Positions 1 through 8,813 of a stretch of 15,204 nt of DNA are shown piece by piece; positions within the stretch are counted from its first letter, which is position 1, and the number at the start of each line of letters is the position of its first letter. Position numbers and translations under genes: made by a program. Below the pieces are notes generated by a model. The model saw nothing but the letters and a program-made list of their open reading frames with translations. It was not told the origin of the DNA and did not search any database. Source of the DNA: Smithellaceae bacterium (GTDB taxonomy: Bacteria; Desulfobacterota; Syntrophia; Syntrophales; JAQULV01); assembly GCA_028718405.1 (NCBI GenBank), contig JAQULV010000003.1, positions 1 to 15,204 on the forward strand, given 5' to 3'.

Positions 1-624
1 CATCACCTTGTCGGCCATTGCCAAAGCTTCGTCAAAGCGGAGATCGATCTCGTGCTGGCTCGGTGCAACCTCGTGATGGGAATACTCCACGCGTACACCC
101 ATATCTTGGAGAGCGAAAATCGTCTGCCGGCGGAGGTCCGTTGCTCTGTCCACCGGCAAACCGTCGAAATACCCTCCCTGATCAAGGTATTCGATGTCGC
201 AATCGCTGGCGAAGTAGAAAAATTCCAGCTCCGGACCGATGTAGAAGATGTAGCCCAGATCATTTGCTTTCTTGAGTATCCTCTTTAAGACATAGCGGGG
301 ATCACCCTCATAGGGAGAACCGTCGGGATTGAGTATATCGCAGAACATGCGCGCCACGGGACGTTCCGAAGGACGCCATGGTATCAGGCAGAAGGTCTTG
401 GGATCGGGCATGGCGATCATATCGCTCTCTTCGATTCGGCAAAAACCTTCAATGGAAGAGCCGTCAAAACCCATGCCTTCGGCCAAGGCCTCTTCCAGCT
501 CCGATGGTGTGATGCTGAAGATCTTCTGCATCCCTAAAACGTCGGTGAACCAGAATTGGATGAAGCTGACATTTTTTTCTTTGACAGTCTTCAGTACGTC
601 CTTCGGAGTCTTGCAGCTGTTCAT
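1..624 (-). CDS. glnA: Glutamine synthetase type I, N-terminal part (runs off window)
   Basis: This gene makes glutamine from glutamate, ammonia and ATP in the cytoplasm. The 208 visible codons run without a stop to base 1, so the C-terminal half lies outside. The beta-grasp N-terminal domain is recognisable (FTDVLGMQK near residue 27, then GFDGSSIEGF). The start of the catalytic domain follows, with GPELEFFYF near residue 130 and HHEVAPSQHEID near 190, whose Glu residues bind metal in the family. The HEID form and short N-domain spacing fit type I enzymes rather than type III. The start is ATG at 622-624, with a strong GGGAGGT Shine-Dalgarno at 631-637 six bases upstream. It lies 21 bp after the type III gene glnN and is almost certainly co-transcribed with it. 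The adenylylation-site Tyr region is beyond the window, so its regulation cannot be judged. Family identity is secure. Confidence 0.95.
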   Translation of the reverse strand, partial: MNSCKTPKDVLKTVKEKNVSFIQFWFTDVLGMQKIFSITPSELEEALAEGMGFDGSSIEGFCRIEESDMIAMPDPKTFCLIPWRPSERPVARMFCDILNPDGSPYEGDPRYVLKRILKKANDLGYIFYIGPELEFFYFASDCDIEYLDQGGYFDGLPVDRATDLRRQTIFALQDMGVRVEYSHHEVAPSQHEIDLRFDEALAMADKVM

Positions 625-645
625 AAGGATACCTCCCTAACAGTA

Positions 646-2817
646 TCAGCTAATAAAGAGCATCTCCCAGAACCTAGGAAGTGGCCAAATATCATCATCG
701 ACCATGCCTTCCAATTCGTCAACATATTCTCGCAATTCATCCATCTTGGTTTTTGCCTTGTTGCAGAGCAACTCGGCCTTCTTCTGTTCGTCGTGGAGCG
801 CCGAAGCGCCCTCTACCGTTGCCAGTATTTCCTTGTTGCCCGTATATATTTTGTTCAACAGGGCGACAATCTTCTTGAGGATTTCCTTCTGGGCCACCGT
901 ATCGACGCCGGTACCCAGAGCTTCTTTCGTGAGGGCAACGGCCTTTGCCAGCTCTTTCTGATATGCTGTACCAGCCGGGATAACGTGGTTCATGCAGATG
1001 TTATTCAGACACTTGACCTCTATCTCCAGGTCTTTGATATATTTCTCCAGGTGGATGAGGTAGCGGGACTTGAGTTCCACCTTGGAGAGGACACCATATT
1101 TCTCGAACAGGTCCAGAGCCTTGTTTGTGATGAGGGCCTTAAGAGCGACAGGAGTAGTCTTGTCGTTGGGGAGCTTCCTCTTGGACGCCTCCTCTTCCCA
1201 TTCCTTGGTATAGTTGTCACCGTTGAACAGGATGGGCTTGATGGCCTTAATCTCGTCTTTGAGGATTGCGAAAACAGCCTGGTTAAGGTTTTTGCCGCCT
1301 ACCTTCTTGATCTTCTCGGCCAAGTAGTCGAGGCTTTCGGCCACGATCGTGTTTATCACCGTCGCAGGGAAGGATATGGATTGCGACGAACCTACAGCAC
1401 GGAATTCAAATTTGTTGCCCGTAAAAGCAAACGGCGAAGTCCGGTTGCGGTCCGTGTTGTCCTTGCTGACAATGGGCAGCGACGAGATGCCCAGATCGAT
1501 GATTTCGCCGTTGGTCGCCTTGGTTACGGTCCCTTTTTCGATATCGTCCAGGATCTTCGTGAGCTGATCGCCCAGGAATGCGGAGATGATGGCGGGCGGT
1601 GCTTCGTTGGCACCCAACCTGTGGTCGTTAGCATAAGACGCAACGGAGGCGCGCAGGATGTCGGCATGCCTGTAAACGCCGCGGATTGTGGCGATCAGAA
1701 AAACTAAGAATTGGATATTGTCGTGCGGCGTGCTGCCCGGGTTCAAAAGGTTGTTGCCGTTGTTGTCGGAAAGGGACCAGTTGACGTGCTTACCTGAACC
1801 GTTAATGCCGGCGAAGGGCTTCTCGTGGAGCAAAGCGGCCAAGTTGTGTTTCTTGGCAACCGACCGTAGTGTATCCATAACGAGTTGATTGTGGTCGACA
1901 GCCAGATTGGCCTCTTCAAAAACAGGGGCGATCTCGAACTGGCTGGGCGCAACTTCATTGTGCCTCGTCTTGGCGGGTACACCCAACTTGAAGAGCTCTT
2001 CCTCTACGTCGTGCATGTAAGAAGAAATCCTCTCCTTGATGGAGCCGAAATATTGGTCCTCCAGTTCCTGTCCTTTGGCCGGGGCAGCGCCCGCGACTGT
2101 CCGGCCGCCCAAAACCAGATCCGGGCGTTTATAAAAATAATCGGTGTCGATGAGGAAATACTCCTGCTCGGGGCCCAGAGTGGAAAAGACCCTCTTAACG
2201 CCGGTGTTTCCTAAAAGTTTCAGCATCTTCACGGCGCTGTCGCTCACGGCTTTGTTGGACCGCAGAAGCGGGGTCTTCTTGTCGAGAGCTTCACCGGTGT
2301 AAGAGATGAAGGCTGTGGGTATGCAGAGAGTTGTCGAGATGCCGTTTCTTCTGATGAAAGCCGGTGACGACATGTCCCAGGCTGTATATCCGCGCGCTTC
2401 AAACGTAGCCCGAATTCCGCCACTGGGGAAACTCGACGCGTCGGGCTCTCCCTGCACGAGCTGCTTGCCAGAAAATCGCTCAATTACTTCACCATTGCCT
2501 ACGGGGTCCACGAAGGCATCGTGTTTCTCCGCTGTAATCCCAGTCATCGGCTGGAACCAGTGAGCGAAATGTGTGGCGCCCTTTGCAATGGCCCACTCCT
2601 TCATGGCATGGGCAACGATGTTGGCCGTTTCGATATCCAGCTTCTTGTCCTCGTTCATGGCCGCCATGAGCTTCTTACAGACATCCTTTGAGAGCTTGTC
2701 CTTCATGGCTTTGTTATTAAAGGTGTCTTCACCAAAATATTCGGATACAGGGACAAATTTCTCCTTTTCGACAATGTAACTTCTCTCCGATGCCGTGATA
2801 GGTGCCGTTTTCTTCAT
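646..2817 (-). CDS. glnN: Glutamine synthetase type III
   Basis: This is a large (723 aa) glutamine synthetase of the GSIII family, which forms double-ring dodecamers and assimilates ammonia. Numbered from the upstream ATG at 2829 (727 aa), the family motifs are in order: [10 protein letters not shown] at 219-228, [13 protein letters not shown] at 290-302, [14 protein letters not shown] at 339-352, and [21 protein letters not shown] at about 462-482. The long C-terminal helical region typical of GSIII follows. Two ATGs compete for the start. GAGAGG at 2830-2835 abuts the one at 2829 with no spacer, so I prefer ATG 2815-2817, which has GGA-rich sequence 7-12 bases upstream and gives MKKTAPIT. 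The gene is followed 21 bp later by glnA, an unusual GSIII-GSI tandem. A sigma-54 type promoter lies about 65 bp upstream of the 2829 ATG, and a NifA-like activator lies beyond that, suggesting nitrogen-responsive expression. Confidence 0.96.
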   Translation of the reverse strand: MKKTAPITASERSYIVEKEKFVPVSEYFGEDTFNNKAMKDKLSKDVCKKLMAAMNEDKKLDIETANIVAHAMKEWAIAKGATHFAHWFQPMTGITAEKHDAFVDPVGNGEVIERFSGKQLVQGEPDASSFPSGGIRATFEARGYTAWDMSSPAFIRRNGISTTLCIPTAFISYTGEALDKKTPLLRSNKAVSDSAVKMLKLLGNTGVKRVFSTLGPEQEYFLIDTDYFYKRPDLVLGGRTVAGAAPAKGQELEDQYFGSIKERISSYMHDVEEELFKLGVPAKTRHNEVAPSQFEIAPVFEEANLAVDHNQLVMDTLRSVAKKHNLAALLHEKPFAGINGSGKHVNWSLSDNNGNNLLNPGSTPHDNIQFLVFLIATIRGVYRHADILRASVASYANDHRLGANEAPPAIISAFLGDQLTKILDDIEKGTVTKATNGEIIDLGISSLPIVSKDNTDRNRTSPFAFTGNKFEFRAVGSSQSISFPATVINTIVAESLDYLAEKIKKVGGKNLNQAVFAILKDEIKAIKPILFNGDNYTKEWEEEASKRKLPNDKTTPVALKALITNKALDLFEKYGVLSKVELKSRYLIHLEKYIKDLEIEVKCLNNICMNHVIPAGTAYQKELAKAVALTKEALGTGVDTVAQKEILKKIVALLNKIYTGNKEILATVEGASALHDEQKKAELLCNKAKTKMDELREYVDELEGMVDDDIWPLPRFWEMLFIS

Positions 2818-2869
2818 TAAAATGTCCATCCTCTCATATATTTTCTAAATTCTATGCCGGACTGCTTTA

Positions 2870-2898
2870 TTGCTCGCTATGTGATCAGAGGCGAGCAA
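2870..2898. promoter_or_regulatory. 8-bp inverted repeat centred on the predicted glnN start
   Basis: TTGCTCGC (2870-2877) and GCGAGCAA (2891-2898) are perfect inverted copies separated by 13 bases. The right arm includes the -12 element of the sigma-54 promoter, and the centre (about 2884) falls on the predicted transcription start. As DNA this is a plausible operator. As RNA only one arm would be in the glnN transcript. It could also be a hairpin at the end of the nifA-like transcript, but no T-run follows it in that direction. Confidence 0.45.
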
Positions 2899-2909
2899 CG
2901 GGGACGCCA
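2894..2909 (-). promoter_or_regulatory. Sigma-54 (-24/-12) promoter for glnN-glnA
   Basis: Read on the minus strand the site is TGGCGTCCCCGTTGCT. It has TGGC at -24, TTGCT at -12 and the invariant GG-N10-GC spacing of RpoN promoters. The predicted start is near 2883, which gives a leader of roughly 55-65 bases before glnN. A NifA-class activator with the GAFTGA sigma-54 contact loop is encoded directly upstream, which supports the call. The inner -24 bases differ from the TGGCACG consensus, so strength is uncertain. Confidence 0.6.
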
Positions 2910-2919
2910 AGGACGCCAA
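2902..2919. repeat. Tandem 9-bp duplication covering the -24 box
   Basis: GGACGCCAA occurs twice head to tail (2902-2910 and 2911-2919). The promoter-proximal copy supplies the -24 box (TGGCGTCC on the minus strand). The distal copy has no partner GC at the correct distance, so only one copy can form a -24/-12 promoter. Short GACGCCAAG-type repeats occur in some genomes as simple-sequence tracts, so it may be incidental. Confidence 0.7.
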
Positions 2920-3088
2920 GTATCTCTGGAAAACTTATAAGCAGATAGCTAAATTTATGCCATCCTGATCTAAGACGAACCCTGACGTCCTGTATCACAA
3001 GTTTTTATGTATCAAAGATATGTAGTAAGAGTTTCTAATAGTTTTTTCCATTCTAAAGAAACCAAAAAGAGATACAAAAACGTGCCAA

Positions 3089-3109
3089 ATTTGTTTTTGT
3101 GAAACAAAT
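3089..3109. promoter_or_regulatory. 8-bp inverted repeat, possible activator-binding site
   Basis: ATTTGTTT (3089-3096) and AAACAAAT (3102-3109) are perfect inverted arms around a 5-base spacer. The site lies about 215 bp upstream of the predicted glnN start, within reach of a looping enhancer-binding protein, and about 30 bp past the stop of the nifA-like gene. It contains TGT-N9-ACA, one base short of the NifA consensus spacing. It is AT-only in the stem apart from one G/C pair per arm and has no good T-tail, so a terminator role is less likely. Confidence 0.35.
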
Positions 3110-3140
3110 ATGTCGAAAACTATTATTTATGTTCTCAAGT

Positions 3141-4724
3141 CTATATAGATAACCGCTTCCGGAACTGATGCGGATCTATGCCAAATTTATGGATCTTGTA
3201 TTGGATTATGCGCTTCGTCGTTCCCAGGACCTTAGCGGCCTGACTTTGATTTCCCGCAGTTTCTTTCAAAGCTTCGATGATTATGAGCCTCTCCTGAGAT
3301 TGAATGACGCTGCTTAGTTTCCCTTGCGATGGATCTTTTTTGTCGCTACCCGCGCCCTTCAGTTGAATGGAAGGGGGCAAGTGCATAGTTTCTATCATGT
3401 CCCCAGTCGACAATAAGACGGCTCGCTCGATGCAATTCTCCAGCTCTCGGACGTTGCCCGGCCACTGGTAGGAAAGGAGACTTTCGGTCACCGCCGGGGC
3501 TATCGCCTTAGCCGGTTTGCCCGCCTCGGATGTGTACTTGATGACGAAATGGTCGGCGAGCAGGATAATGTCGCTGCCCCTCTCACGTAGCGGCGGAAGA
3601 TAAATGGGAAAGACGTTTAGGCGGTAAAATAGATCTGTCCGGAAACGTCCTGCCGCCACATCCTGTTCGAGGTTGCGGTTCGTTGCCGCGATCACGCGGA
3701 CGTTAACATTAATCACGCGTGAAGATCCCAGAGGCTGAAACTGCTTTTCTTGTATAACCCTCAGCAATTTGGCCTGGGCGGCAGGGGAAAGCTCTCCCAC
3801 TTCATCGAGGAAGATGGTTCCTCCGTTGGCCTCTTCAAAGCGTCCTCGTCGCTGGTTGGTAGCCCCTGTAAATGCGCCTTTTTCGTGTCCGAAGAGTTCA
3901 CTTTCGATCAACGTATCGGGCATCGCGGCGCAATTCACCTGTACCAGGGGGCAGTTTTTTCTGGGGCTTCCCAAGTGGATCGCTCGCGCCACCAATTCTT
4001 TGCCAGTACCTGTTTCGCCGTGGATTAGGACTGTGGTATTGGAATCCGCCACCTGGGCGATCAGGCCGAAGACTTCTTGCATGGACTTGGATCTGCCAAT
4101 AATGTCCACAGATGCCGGTTGACTGCGACAGAACATCTGGCGCAAGCGGCGATTCTCTTCCTCCAATGCCCTGATATGTACGGCCTTCGCCATCAGTTCG
4201 GCGACAGATGACAGCATGGCCAATTCTCGGTCCAGATTTTCAACTTGCCGGGCGGCTTTATCGGCGGAAAGGACACCCACCACCCGAGAGTCATATACTA
4301 TCGGCACGCAGAGGAAGGAGAGCTCAGAGCGGTTGAGGAATCTTCTTGCGCCCGTGCGATCTAGGAAATGCATCTCCTGCCCCAGGTTGGCGACGACCAT
4401 CGGACGTCCCGTCTGAGCCACTTTGCCAGTGATTCCCTCACCGGGCCGATAGGTAACCTCAAGCCCTTCAATGTTGACGCCGTGCGCCACGTCTAACCAG
4501 GCCTCTCCCGTTTCTCTATCCAGCAGAGATATCATCCCTCGTTGCATACCTAGGCGCTGGCTCATCTCATTGAGTACACGCTCGAGCTGCTCACGCAATT
4601 CTTCGGGCTGAGCAAGGATCCGCGCAACGGCATGGAGGGTCGCTAATTCTTCGTAGTTGTGGGCACTTAATTCTTTGTCGCCGGCGGTTCCGATTGTCGA
4701 AGGCCGCCATTTAGATTGATTCAT
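3141..4724 (-). CDS. NifA-like sigma-54-dependent transcription activator
   Basis: This 527-aa enhancer-binding protein activates sigma-54 RNA polymerase by ATP hydrolysis. A GAF sensor domain spans about residues 28-180, followed by a short coiled linker. The AAA+ domain (about 208-440) has Walker A GETGTGKE at 236-243, the sigma-54 contact loop GAFTGA at 283-288, Walker B GGTIFLDE at 301-308 and the [10 protein letters not shown] segment near 421. A Fis-type helix-turn-helix lies at about 491-511 ([11 protein letters not shown] then [11 protein letters not shown]), which resembles NifA C-termini. The linker between AAA+ and HTH has no cysteine pair, so it is not the oxygen-sensing NifA type of alpha- and betaproteobacteria. 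No nif genes are in view; its likeliest targets are glnN-glnA just downstream. I leave the symbol blank because function as nitrogenase activator is not shown. The SD before ATG 4722-4724 is weak (AGGT). Confidence 0.9.
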   Translation of the reverse strand: MNQSKWRPSTIGTAGDKELSAHNYEELATLHAVARILAQPEELREQLERVLNEMSQRLGMQRGMISLLDRETGEAWLDVAHGVNIEGLEVTYRPGEGITGKVAQTGRPMVVANLGQEMHFLDRTGARRFLNRSELSFLCVPIVYDSRVVGVLSADKAARQVENLDRELAMLSSVAELMAKAVHIRALEEENRRLRQMFCRSQPASVDIIGRSKSMQEVFGLIAQVADSNTTVLIHGETGTGKELVARAIHLGSPRKNCPLVQVNCAAMPDTLIESELFGHEKGAFTGATNQRRGRFEEANGGTIFLDEVGELSPAAQAKLLRVIQEKQFQPLGSSRVINVNVRVIAATNRNLEQDVAAGRFRTDLFYRLNVFPIYLPPLRERGSDIILLADHFVIKYTSEAGKPAKAIAPAVTESLLSYQWPGNVRELENCIERAVLLSTGDMIETMHLPPSIQLKGAGSDKKDPSQGKLSSVIQSQERLIIIEALKETAGNQSQAAKVLGTTKRIIQYKIHKFGIDPHQFRKRLSI

Positions 4725-4915
4725 GGGAAATACCTAGCTTCTCTATTCTTTCACTCGCATGGAGTGCATGGAACATTTTTGTGCTTTATTTTCTTTATGA
4801 GGTTCTGGTTGAAATAAAATCATAATCAGGATACCTTAACCAAAAACTTTGTACCTTATAGCACTTAGCACAAAGAAACCTAGCACGTAATGCTCCTGAA
4901 AAACAAGAGAGAAAA
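4725..4915. other. Divergent intergenic region between the nifA-like gene and the MFS gene
   Basis: This 191-bp AT-rich stretch must carry the start signals for two divergent genes. I see no sequence with correct -24/-12 spacing on either strand; the nearest, TGG at 4769-4771 followed by TGC, has GG-N11-GC and is one base too long. A 9-base near-direct repeat (GCATGGA twice around 4758-4773) and a loose CTTTGT/ACAAAG inverted pair (about 4847-4875) are the only structures noticed. No -35/-10 pair was convincing. Confidence 0.4.
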
Positions 4916-6214
4916 ATGAAACAAGAATGTCCCCATAATTCTCCAAGCAAGAAAAGGACCATTTGGGCTTGGGCGATGTACGACTGGGCGAATTCCGCCT
5001 TCGCAACAACAGTCATGGCTGGATTCTTCCCTATCTTTTTTAAACAGTTTTGGAGTGTAGGCACCGACTCCGTAGTAAGCACGGCGAAACTGGGCTTAGC
5101 CAACTCTTTTGCGGGCTTCGCCGTTGCTCTTTGTGCTCCCCTCCTCGGTGCCATTGCCGACAGAGGTACGGCAAAAAAAAGATTTCTTCTAACTTTTGCC
5201 AGCTTGGGCATCTTGGCCACGGCAACGCTTTCGCTTGTCGGGTCGGGTAACTGGCCGATGGCGGCAACACTCTATATACTGGCAATGATGGGCTTTGCCG
5301 GCGGCAATGTCTTCTATGATTCTCTCATTACATCTGTGGCCGAACGGGACCGGATGGACATGGTTTCCTCGCTGGGCTACTCTCTAGGTTACGTAGGCGG
5401 CGGGTTACTCTTTGCGCTGAACGTTGGGATGACGATTTCTCCCTCAACCTTCGGTTTGAGGGACGTGGCAACGGCCGTGCGTTTTTCTTTCATAACCGTC
5501 GCAATCTGGTGGTTTTTGTTCTCCCTACCCCTTGCGATTTATGTCAGGGAAAAATCTTCGTCAGCGGAGGATAAGAGGGGATATCTTTTTCGGAAGAGTC
5601 TAAGGCAGCTTGTAGAGACGCTACGGCGCGTCCGTAGCCAAAAGAACATCCTTCTGTTTCTCATCGCCTACTGGCTTTATATAGATGGTGTTGACACCGT
5701 AATCGTTATGGCCGTCGATTACGGGCTTTCCATAGGTTTTGCCGCGAGGGAGTTGATCCTGGCGTTGTTAATGATACAGCTTATCGGCGTTCCCTGTTCG
5801 CTGTTCTTCGGTTTTCTGGGGGGGAAGATTGGGACTCGACGTTCGATCTTCATAGCTCTGACCGTTTATCTGCTGATTCCAGTCTTTAGCGCTTTGATGG
5901 AAACTAGGACAGCCTTTTTTGGTCTAGCGGCAATGGTAGGCCTTGTGCAGGGGGGAATACAGGCCTTGAGCAGATCGTTTTTCGCCAAAATAATTCCCAA
6001 GGAGAATTCTGCGGAATACTTCGGCTTCTACAATATGATCGGGAAATTTGCCGTCATCATGGGGCCTCTTCTGATCGGCGCCGTAGGGCTGCTTGCACGG
6101 GGGGTGGGTGCGACAAGCAATGTTGCCTCAAGGCTAAGTATTCTGAGTATTTCGACCCTCTTTCTTCTGGGTGGAGTCTTTTTTTACTTGGCGTCTCAAG
6201 AACGGAGAGTTTGA
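4916..6214 (+). CDS. MFS transporter, UMF1/Atg22-like family
   Basis: This 432-aa inner-membrane transporter has about twelve hydrophobic segments. The hallmark of the UMF1 (Atg22-like) branch is near the N-terminus: [15 protein letters not shown] at residues 19-33. The MFS loop-2 motif is visible as [10 protein letters not shown] after the third segment, and [11 protein letters not shown] is its counterpart in the second half. Fungal Atg22 exports amino acids from the vacuole; substrates of bacterial members are mostly unknown, so I assign none. The start ATG at 4916 follows GAGAG with a 4-5 base spacer. The gene stands alone on the plus strand between divergent nifA-like and convergent mnmG, and its last 19 bases overlap the end of mnmG on the opposite strand. 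A nitrogen-related transport role would be guesswork from position only. Confidence 0.9.
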   Translation: MKQECPHNSPSKKRTIWAWAMYDWANSAFATTVMAGFFPIFFKQFWSVGTDSVVSTAKLGLANSFAGFAVALCAPLLGAIADRGTAKKRFLLTFASLGILATATLSLVGSGNWPMAATLYILAMMGFAGGNVFYDSLITSVAERDRMDMVSSLGYSLGYVGGGLLFALNVGMTISPSTFGLRDVATAVRFSFITVAIWWFLFSLPLAIYVREKSSSAEDKRGYLFRKSLRQLVETLRRVRSQKNILLFLIAYWLYIDGVDTVIVMAVDYGLSIGFAARELILALLMIQLIGVPCSLFFGFLGGKIGTRRSIFIALTVYLLIPVFSALMETRTAFFGLAAMVGLVQGGIQALSRSFFAKIIPKENSAEYFGFYNMIGKFAVIMGPLLIGAVGLLARGVGATSNVASRLSILSISTLFLLGGVFFYLASQERRV

Positions 6215-8076
6215 ATCGCAACCCTCTTCTTGATGACAATAAGCAACGCGGCGATCGCTGCCTGGGTCATGCCTGGAATACGTTGTGCTTGTCCGATTGT
6301 TGCGGGGGAGACCTTCGTGAGTTTCAAACGGAGCTCATTAGAAAGACCGGGAATGGTGTCGTAATCCAGGCCTTCAGGAATAACCTTTTCCTCCAACGCT
6401 TTGAGTTTCTCTATGGCTTCTCGCTGCCTCTTGATGTAGCCCTCATATTTCGCTTCAATCTCAACCTGCCCACGGACAAAAGAATCGGCGATCTCCTCCC
6501 ATCCCGGAAATTCCCGGAGCTTTTCGTAACGGATGTCATTGCGTTTGAGGAGTTGAAAGAGACTAGCCGGATTTTTAATGGGAAGAGAGCCAATCTCAAG
6601 CAGTCGGGCGTTTACGGCGGCTACAGGGTTTAGAACGGTCCCTTTCAAGCGGGCGACACCTTCCTTGACCAATCGTGCCTTTTCTCGGAGGAGAAGAAAT
6701 TGCTCGGGTGATATGAGGCCAAGCTCATGGCCACGACCAGAAAGGCGAATCGTCGCGTTATCTTCCCTGAGAATCAGACGAAATTCAGCACGGGAGGTGA
6801 ACATGCGATAGGGTTCATCAATTCCCCTTGTGACAAGATCGTCGATCATAACCCCCATATAGGCCTCGGAGCGATCAAGGATGAAAGGAGACTTTTTTTG
6901 AACCGCGCAAGCGGCATTGATCCCTGCCCAGATTCCCTGTGCCGCCGCTTCTTCGTAGCCCGAAGTCCCGTTTATCTGTCCGGCGAGATAAAGACCGTCG
7001 ACGAGCTTTGTCTCGAGCGTCCTCTTCAGTTGTGTCGGCTGCACAAAATCGTACTCGATGGCGTATGCAAGACGCATGATCTCTGCCTGCTCCAGGCCGG
7101 GGACGCTGTGGACAATCCTTTCCTGCAACTCTGCCGGCAGACTGTTCCCCAGTCCCTTGGCGTAGACCTCTTCCGTCCGAAGTCCTTCAAACTCCAGGAC
7201 CACCGGATGACTCTCCTTATCAGCGAAACGGATCACCTTGTCTTCCAAGGAAGGGCAGTAACGGGCACCTATACCCTTGATACTTCCGCTGTAGAGGGGC
7301 GAAAGATGGATGTTATCGCGAATCAGACGATGCGTTTCGTCGGTCGTGTTGCTGAAGTACGAAGGAAGCCGCTCGGCGGGCAAGGCCTTTGTTGAGAAAG
7401 AAAGGGGTGGAAAATATGGGTCGCTGTCCTGTCTCGTTAGTTTCGAGAAATCGATCGTTCCCGCCCTGAGCCGGGGCGGCGTTCCCGTCTTCAGTCTTCC
7501 TATTTCGAAGCCCAAGCCGCGGAGGTTGGCGGCGAGCCCCAGAGATGCCATTTCCCCGGCACGTCCCGCCGAGTAATGGACCTTTCCAACGTGGATGAGA
7601 CCGTTTAGAAAAGTACCAGTTGTGATGATCACGGCAGGCGCGGCAAAGGAACTCCCCGTTTGATCTTCCACACCAACGACCTTGCGATCCGCGATGATGA
7701 GACGTTCCACCAGTCCCTGGCGAAGATGAAGGTACGGCTGCTTCTCGAGAACAGTCTTCATTGCCAAGCGGTAGAGTTGTTTGTCGCACTGGACGCGTGA
7801 TGATTGAACGGCCGGCCCTTTGGAGGCATTAAGGATCCGAAAATGGTTGGCAGTACTATCGGCCACTTTGGCCATCTCGCCTCCGAGGGCATCTATTTCT
7901 TTTACCAATTGCCCTTTGGCCAATCCCCCGATGGCGGGATTGCACGGCATTAATGCTATGGCATCGAGGTTGATATTGAAAAGGAGGGTTTCACAACCCA
8001 TACGTGCGGCGGCGAGCGCTGCCTCGCATCCGGCGTGGCCAGCTCCCACTACAATGATGTCGTAATTCTGCAGCAA
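6196..8076 (-). CDS. mnmG: tRNA uridine-34 5-carboxymethylaminomethyl modification enzyme MnmG (GidA)
   Basis: MnmG is the FAD- and NADH-dependent partner of the GTPase MnmE. Together they modify the wobble uridine of several tRNAs. The 626-aa length is normal. The dinucleotide fold starts with [11 protein letters not shown] at residues 10-20, followed by [13 protein letters not shown] at 43-55. Both family signatures are present: [11 protein letters not shown] at about 270-280 and [16 protein letters not shown] at 366-381. The C-terminal helical MnmE-binding region is complete. The start is a TTG at 8074-8076, chosen because GAGGG (8084-8088) sits 7 bases upstream and the residues after it match the family N-terminus. 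That Shine-Dalgarno overlaps the stop of the fmdE-like gene, 10 bp upstream, so the two are likely translated from one message. The 3' end overlaps the convergent MFS gene by 19 bp with no terminator between. MnmE is not in the window. Confidence 0.97.
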   Translation of the reverse strand: MLQNYDIIVVGAGHAGCEAALAAARMGCETLLFNINLDAIALMPCNPAIGGLAKGQLVKEIDALGGEMAKVADSTANHFRILNASKGPAVQSSRVQCDKQLYRLAMKTVLEKQPYLHLRQGLVERLIIADRKVVGVEDQTGSSFAAPAVIITTGTFLNGLIHVGKVHYSAGRAGEMASLGLAANLRGLGFEIGRLKTGTPPRLRAGTIDFSKLTRQDSDPYFPPLSFSTKALPAERLPSYFSNTTDETHRLIRDNIHLSPLYSGSIKGIGARYCPSLEDKVIRFADKESHPVVLEFEGLRTEEVYAKGLGNSLPAELQERIVHSVPGLEQAEIMRLAYAIEYDFVQPTQLKRTLETKLVDGLYLAGQINGTSGYEEAAAQGIWAGINAACAVQKKSPFILDRSEAYMGVMIDDLVTRGIDEPYRMFTSRAEFRLILREDNATIRLSGRGHELGLISPEQFLLLREKARLVKEGVARLKGTVLNPVAAVNARLLEIGSLPIKNPASLFQLLKRNDIRYEKLREFPGWEEIADSFVRGQVEIEAKYEGYIKRQREAIEKLKALEEKVIPEGLDYDTIPGLSNELRLKLTKVSPATIGQAQRIPGMTQAAIAALLIVIKKRVAIQTLRS

Positions 8077-8086
8077 AGAAGTTCCC

Positions 8087-8683
8087 TCAAATGTTGTCGG
8101 TGCAGGGAACGCAATACCAAACGCCTCTCCTGTCGACCATTTTCGTTTTCATCGTCATCTCGCCACAGCGAGCACAGGCCACAGAAGGGGCTAACGGCGC
8201 TTTGGGGACGTCGGGCGCGTTTCTATGCTCTATGTTAAAAACCTGGGAGCATCCCTTAGCCAATAGGTCCAGTGATTTAAGATGTTTTTGACGGCGTCGA
8301 TCCATTTCCGTTGCTATTCCCTGAATATATTTCTGCTCCAACCCGTTGAATTCCTCCGCATGGGCGCCCTCGTACAGATATGATGATTTCCTGGCAAAGC
8401 GCAGGGCTTCTTTGCCCCCGCGAGTAAAGATCGTAAATACGTTTTTTCCGTAGTTCTTCAGCAAGAGATTTCCTTTCCCGAGCGTGGCGCCCAGAATGAC
8501 TTGCAGCGCATCGACGGCGCAGGAATCGTTCTCCGCGACAACCACCAATTCCTCATCGATTGCCCGCGTGGTGTTCAACAGACGGGAGGCTTCCTTGGCA
8601 ACCAAATAGCCATATACCAGCCCCGGACATAGGTGTCCGTGAAAACTGACACATTCCTCAAGATCCCATGGCAACTTTTCCAT
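8087..8683 (-). CDS. FmdE-family protein with C-terminal zinc ribbon
   Basis: This 198-aa cytoplasmic protein is related to FmdE, a protein associated with molybdenum formylmethanofuran dehydrogenase in methanogens. Non-methanogens carry many homologues of unclear role. Motifs: FHGHLCPG at 14-21, [11 protein letters not shown] at 51-61 and GKGNL near 69-73, which form the metal-binding core of the family. A C-terminal CxxC...CxxC zinc ribbon uses C170, C173, C191 and C194. It is the first gene of a two-gene unit with mnmG, whose ribosome site overlaps this stop codon. The start ATG at 8681-8683 follows a GGTGG stretch. It may act as a metal or molybdopterin-linked accessory protein, but nothing here proves that; no formate or formylmethanofuran dehydrogenase gene is in view. 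Confidence 0.88.
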   Translation of the reverse strand: MEKLPWDLEECVSFHGHLCPGLVYGYLVAKEASRLLNTTRAIDEELVVVAENDSCAVDALQVILGATLGKGNLLLKNYGKNVFTIFTRGGKEALRFARKSSYLYEGAHAEEFNGLEQKYIQGIATEMDRRRQKHLKSLDLLAKGCSQVFNIEHRNAPDVPKAPLAPSVACARCGEMTMKTKMVDRRGVWYCVPCTDNI

Positions 8684-8752
8684 AGATTTTTTCCACCACC
8701 GTCGACGTCACAAAACATTTTTTTACAGTATCATCAACCACTTCAGAAGACC

Positions 8753-8781
8753 TTGCAGCCAAACTGATAATAACATAAGAT
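8753..8781 (+). promoter_or_regulatory. Possible sigma-70-type promoter for the radical SAM-hisHF unit
   Basis: TTGCAG (8753-8758) and TAAGAT (8776-8781) are separated by 17 bp, about 33 bp upstream of the TTG start at 8814. The -35 matches only three of six consensus bases and the -10 four of six. It is the best pair in this 130-bp divergent gap, but weak on sequence alone. Confidence 0.3.
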
Positions 8782-8813
8782 GCAACAAGACTATTTACAA
8801 GGAAGAATCGATC

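Larger units (their letters stand above)
2830..3140. other. 311-bp regulatory gap between the nifA-like gene and glnN
   Basis: No convincing gene is seen here. From the glnN side it holds a -24/-12 promoter (2894-2909), an 8-bp inverted repeat over its predicted start (2870-2898), a tandem 9-bp duplication of the -24 region (2902-2919), and an AT-rich stretch (about 2930-3140). The AT-rich stretch contains a second 8-bp inverted repeat (3089-3109), a 6-bp one (GTTTCT at 3031-3036 with AGAAAC at 3057-3062) and three copies of TGTATC, one inverted. I searched by eye for the classical NifA site TGT-N10-ACA and found none; the closest is TGT-N9-ACA at 3092-3106. AT-rich DNA of this kind fits an upstream activating region with possible bending, but that is inference. 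Confidence 0.6.

Noticed and set aside
556..1707. A 383-codon open frame antisense to glnN on the plus strand
   Set aside because: It lies wholly opposite the conserved GSIII frame (its first bases opposite glnA), has no recognisable domain or ribosome site and looks like a codon-bias shadow.
3073..3087. TGGCACG on the minus strand as a second sigma-54 promoter for glnN
   Set aside because: The -24 box is perfect, but the bases at the -12 position are TA rather than GC, so the GG-N10-GC rule fails.
3089..3109. Rho-independent terminator of the nifA-like gene
   Set aside because: The stem is nearly all A/T, and the following minus-strand bases are only TTTGGCACG with no uninterrupted T-run, so a protein-binding palindrome is a better fit.
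4795..5220. A minus-strand frame upstream of the nifA-like gene
   Set aside because: Most of it is opposite the MFS coding sequence, and its product is low-complexity Ala/Lys/Leu without motifs.
6727..7395. A 222-codon plus-strand frame inside mnmG
   Set aside because: It lies opposite the strongly conserved MnmG core and has no domain signature.
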